From JAMXLO01 sp037201625 (GTDB lineage Bacteria > Pseudomonadota > Alphaproteobacteria > Acetobacterales > Acetobacteraceae), in NCBI GenBank assembly GCA_037201625.1, contig JBBCGR010000005.1, forward strand, positions 62,001-126,000: 64,000 bases of DNA. The letters run 5' to 3'. The position numbers and the translations under genes are program-made. Numbering within the stretch: the stretch's first letter is position 1; each line of letters opens with the position of its first letter. Of the stretch, positions 62,721 to 64,000 are shown piece after piece. Below the pieces are notes generated by a model. It was not told the DNA's origin and did not search any database. It saw nothing but the letters and a program-made list of their open reading frames with translations.

Positions 62721-62823
62721 AGAGCGTGATCCGCGCAGGTGGAACCACCGGAGCGGTGAATCACGCTCTCAGACAACGAGCTTGAGCGGCTCCGTGAGCC
62801 ACCACGAACGGAATCTGCTCTAG
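62721..62823. repeat. Dispersed bipartite palindromic repeat, copy D
   Basis: Best preserved copy. Hairpin 1: GAGCGTGAT (62722-62730) with ATCACGCTC (62760-62768). Hairpin 2 is imperfect: GAGCGGCTCC near 62784 with GGAATCTGCTC at 62811. Outer ends TAGAGC and GCTCTAG are inverted, giving a self-contained element. Confidence 0.88.
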
Positions 62824-62933
62824 CCGCCGCATCCGGCGCGCCGCAACGTGCCGCCACGGGGCCGCGCGATGCAGTCCCGGGGTCCCGGGGCGCACATGAC
62901 GCGGGTTCGGATGCGGCCTGCGCGTGCTTTCCG

Positions 62934-63257
62934 CTAGATGAAGGCGAGGCCCGTCGCCGTCCGCAACGCGCCGGCCACCACGTCCCACGCCGCCTCGGCG
63001 GCCTGTTCGGCGGCAACGATGCCGATCGCCTCGAACCCCGCCAAGACCCCGGTCAGCGCGCGCTTCTGGATCCGCTTGACCAGCTCATACTCATCTTCGG
63101 TCATGGTATCCTTGGCGTCCTCGATCGCCTTGGCGTTGGCGATGAGGGCGGTGATCTGCGCGGTCGCGGCCTGCCGCACCACCGGCCACTTGCCGGCAAG
63201 CACACCCTGCGCAGCCTGCACGGCCTGCGCCAGCACCTGGGTCCAGTCGACAGCCAT
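62934..63257 (-). CDS. Hypothetical helical protein
   Basis: 107 aa. WTQVLAQAVQAAQGVLAGKW, QAATAQITALIANAKAIEDA and ALTGVLAGFEAIGIVAAEQA give an all-alpha, Ala-rich protein without signal peptide. Phage-tail or lipoprotein-associated small proteins sometimes look alike, and it is followed by the two other genes of an apparent three-gene unit. Function not recognised. Confidence 0.6.
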   Translation of the reverse strand: MAVDWTQVLAQAVQAAQGVLAGKWPVVRQAATAQITALIANAKAIEDAKDTMTEDEYELVKRIQKRALTGVLAGFEAIGIVAAEQAAEAAWDVVAGALRTATGLAFI

Positions 63258-63278
63258 CGATCAGCCCTCCCGCAAACC

Positions 63279-63794
63279 TCACGCGGCCTTCTTGCCGCTC
63301 TTGAGGTTCAATTCGTACTGCATGAGCGTCTTGAACTGCTGGTTGATCGGCGTGCGCGCCAGCGACAGCGCGCGGGCGCCGATCAGCCCGTGCTCCGAAT
63401 GGAACTTGCGCAGGTCGTCCAGATTGTCGCGGATCGTGGTGAACAGCACATCGAGCTTGGTGGCCGACAGGTCCGGCGTCGCCGTCATGCGAAGCTGCAG
63501 GCTGGTCAGGTCGACTTCGGCGGTGTCATAGAAATCCGCATTGGCGGCGTAACCAGCCTTCGCCCGGGCATCGGCCAGCGCCTTCTGCGACGCCGGATCG
63601 CTCAGGTCCTTCAGGCTGTCGATCCTGCGGGCCAGCGTGATCAGCCGCACGAGACCGGCATCGGTCGTCTGCTGCACCGCCATGATCTGCCGGTCGGTGG
63701 TCTCGTCATAGGTCGGCGCGCACGACGCCAGGATGGCGAGGCCGAGCAGCAGGCAGACCGCGTGCCAGGCCGGTAGGAACCGGTGTCGCCGCAT
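63279..63794 (-). CDS. Putative lipoprotein, helical
   Basis: 171 aa. Signal with lipobox LAILASC (Cys25), then a coiled, Asp/Thr/Ala-rich chain: ETTDRQIMAVQQTTDAGLVR, ARAKAGYAANADFYDTAEVD, LFTTIRDNLDDLRKFHSEHG. Likely an outer- or inner-membrane-attached periplasmic protein. 21 bp separate it from the downstream hypothetical gene. Not matched to a named family. Confidence 0.72.
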   Translation of the reverse strand: MRRHRFLPAWHAVCLLLGLAILASCAPTYDETTDRQIMAVQQTTDAGLVRLITLARRIDSLKDLSDPASQKALADARAKAGYAANADFYDTAEVDLTSLQLRMTATPDLSATKLDVLFTTIRDNLDDLRKFHSEHGLIGARALSLARTPINQQFKTLMQYELNLKSGKKAA

Positions 63795-63803
63795 TGCGAT
63801 GGC

Positions 63804-64000
63804 CTAGCCGGCCGCGGGAATATCGTGGGCGGCATAGGACACCCGGTCCCGGTCCTCGGCGACCCAGGCGAAGTTGACCGTCTTGTCCTGCGCCGGCGTG
63901 CCGCCCAGGCTGCCCCAATAGGCAGAGGGATACGCCTCGCGTGCCAGTGGCCCGTCGACCACCACCACGACGTGGCCGTGCGCATTGGGATGCGCCTGCT
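63804..64000 (-). CDS. C-terminal end of protein cut by window edge
   Basis: The last ~65 residues are visible: QAHPNAHGHVVVVVDGPLAR, EAYPSAYWGSLGG, KTVNFAWVAEDRDRVSYAAH. The GHVVVVV strand and YWGSLGG resemble the C-terminal sheet of CHAP/NlpC-like peptidoglycan amidases, but the catalytic Cys would lie outside. It ends nine bases before the lipoprotein start, so the three genes probably form one unit. Confidence 0.5.
   Translation of the reverse strand, partial: QAHPNAHGHVVVVVDGPLAREAYPSAYWGSLGGTPAQDKTVNFAWVAEDRDRVSYAAHDIPAAG

Noticed and set aside
43439..62823. Insertion sequence ends
   Set aside because: No transposase frame or target duplication accompanies any of the four repeat copies, so they are called palindromic repeats.

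Overview
The window is GC-rich bacterial chromosome from an alphaproteobacterium, most likely Rhodospirillales and close to Acetobacteraceae. This is inferred from gene content (class I lysyl-tRNA synthetase, GlcDEF with DctA, DipZ, Bug-type and family 5 solute-binding proteins), GC-rich codon use and dispersed palindromic repeats of the kind common in these genomes. No plasmid, phage, transposase or CRISPR signal was seen.

Layout. 1-14 kb is a well-preserved core: a CoA-transferase cut by the window edge, xthA convergent with an atypical pyruvate kinase, tRNA-Gly and tRNA-Trp ahead of secE-nusG, a TetR regulator divergent from a VOC/MoaD-like/beta-propeller operon, rmuC, TerC with a TerB-like protein, and an MprF-like membrane protein. 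The MprF-like gene lies directly downstream of a class I lysyl-tRNA synthetase gene, which carries a 17-bp tandem duplication that breaks its frame. From 15 to 34 kb nearly every gene is interrupted: solute-binding proteins, a PrpF-like isomerase, secD and secF, a multicopper oxidase, a TfdA-like dioxygenase, a ROK kinase and a VOC protein. Most breaks can be repaired by adding or removing one base in a short homopolymer, so consensus sequence error must be considered alongside gene decay. A DHFR-like gene, tRNA-Thr, a fatty acid desaturase and a TauD-like dioxygenase in this stretch are intact.

34-54 kb is intact again: a CmcJ/NvfI-type oxidoreductase and an HpcH/HpaI aldolase, groES-groEL under a CIRCE element, a solitary rpsF, two overlapping transglutaminase-like genes, DipZ with an Ohr/OsmC protein, a three-gene histidine kinase/receiver/FixJ-type system, a LysR-SDR divergent pair, and a run of small conserved or secreted proteins. 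54-64 kb holds a frameshifted Hint-domain protein, a glycolate oxidase cluster glcD-glcE-(membrane protein)-glcF-(TPR protein), dctA, and small unknown proteins at the right edge.

How it fits together. GlcDEF with DctA suggests uptake of a small organic acid and oxidation of a 2-hydroxy acid such as glycolate. groES-groEL has a visible heat-shock control region. The kinase and two response regulators are translationally coupled or close. A bipartite palindromic repeat of about 100 bp occurs four times between 43.4 and 62.8 kb, always against gene ends or in gaps, and in two cases its terminal bases form the stop codon of the neighbouring gene.
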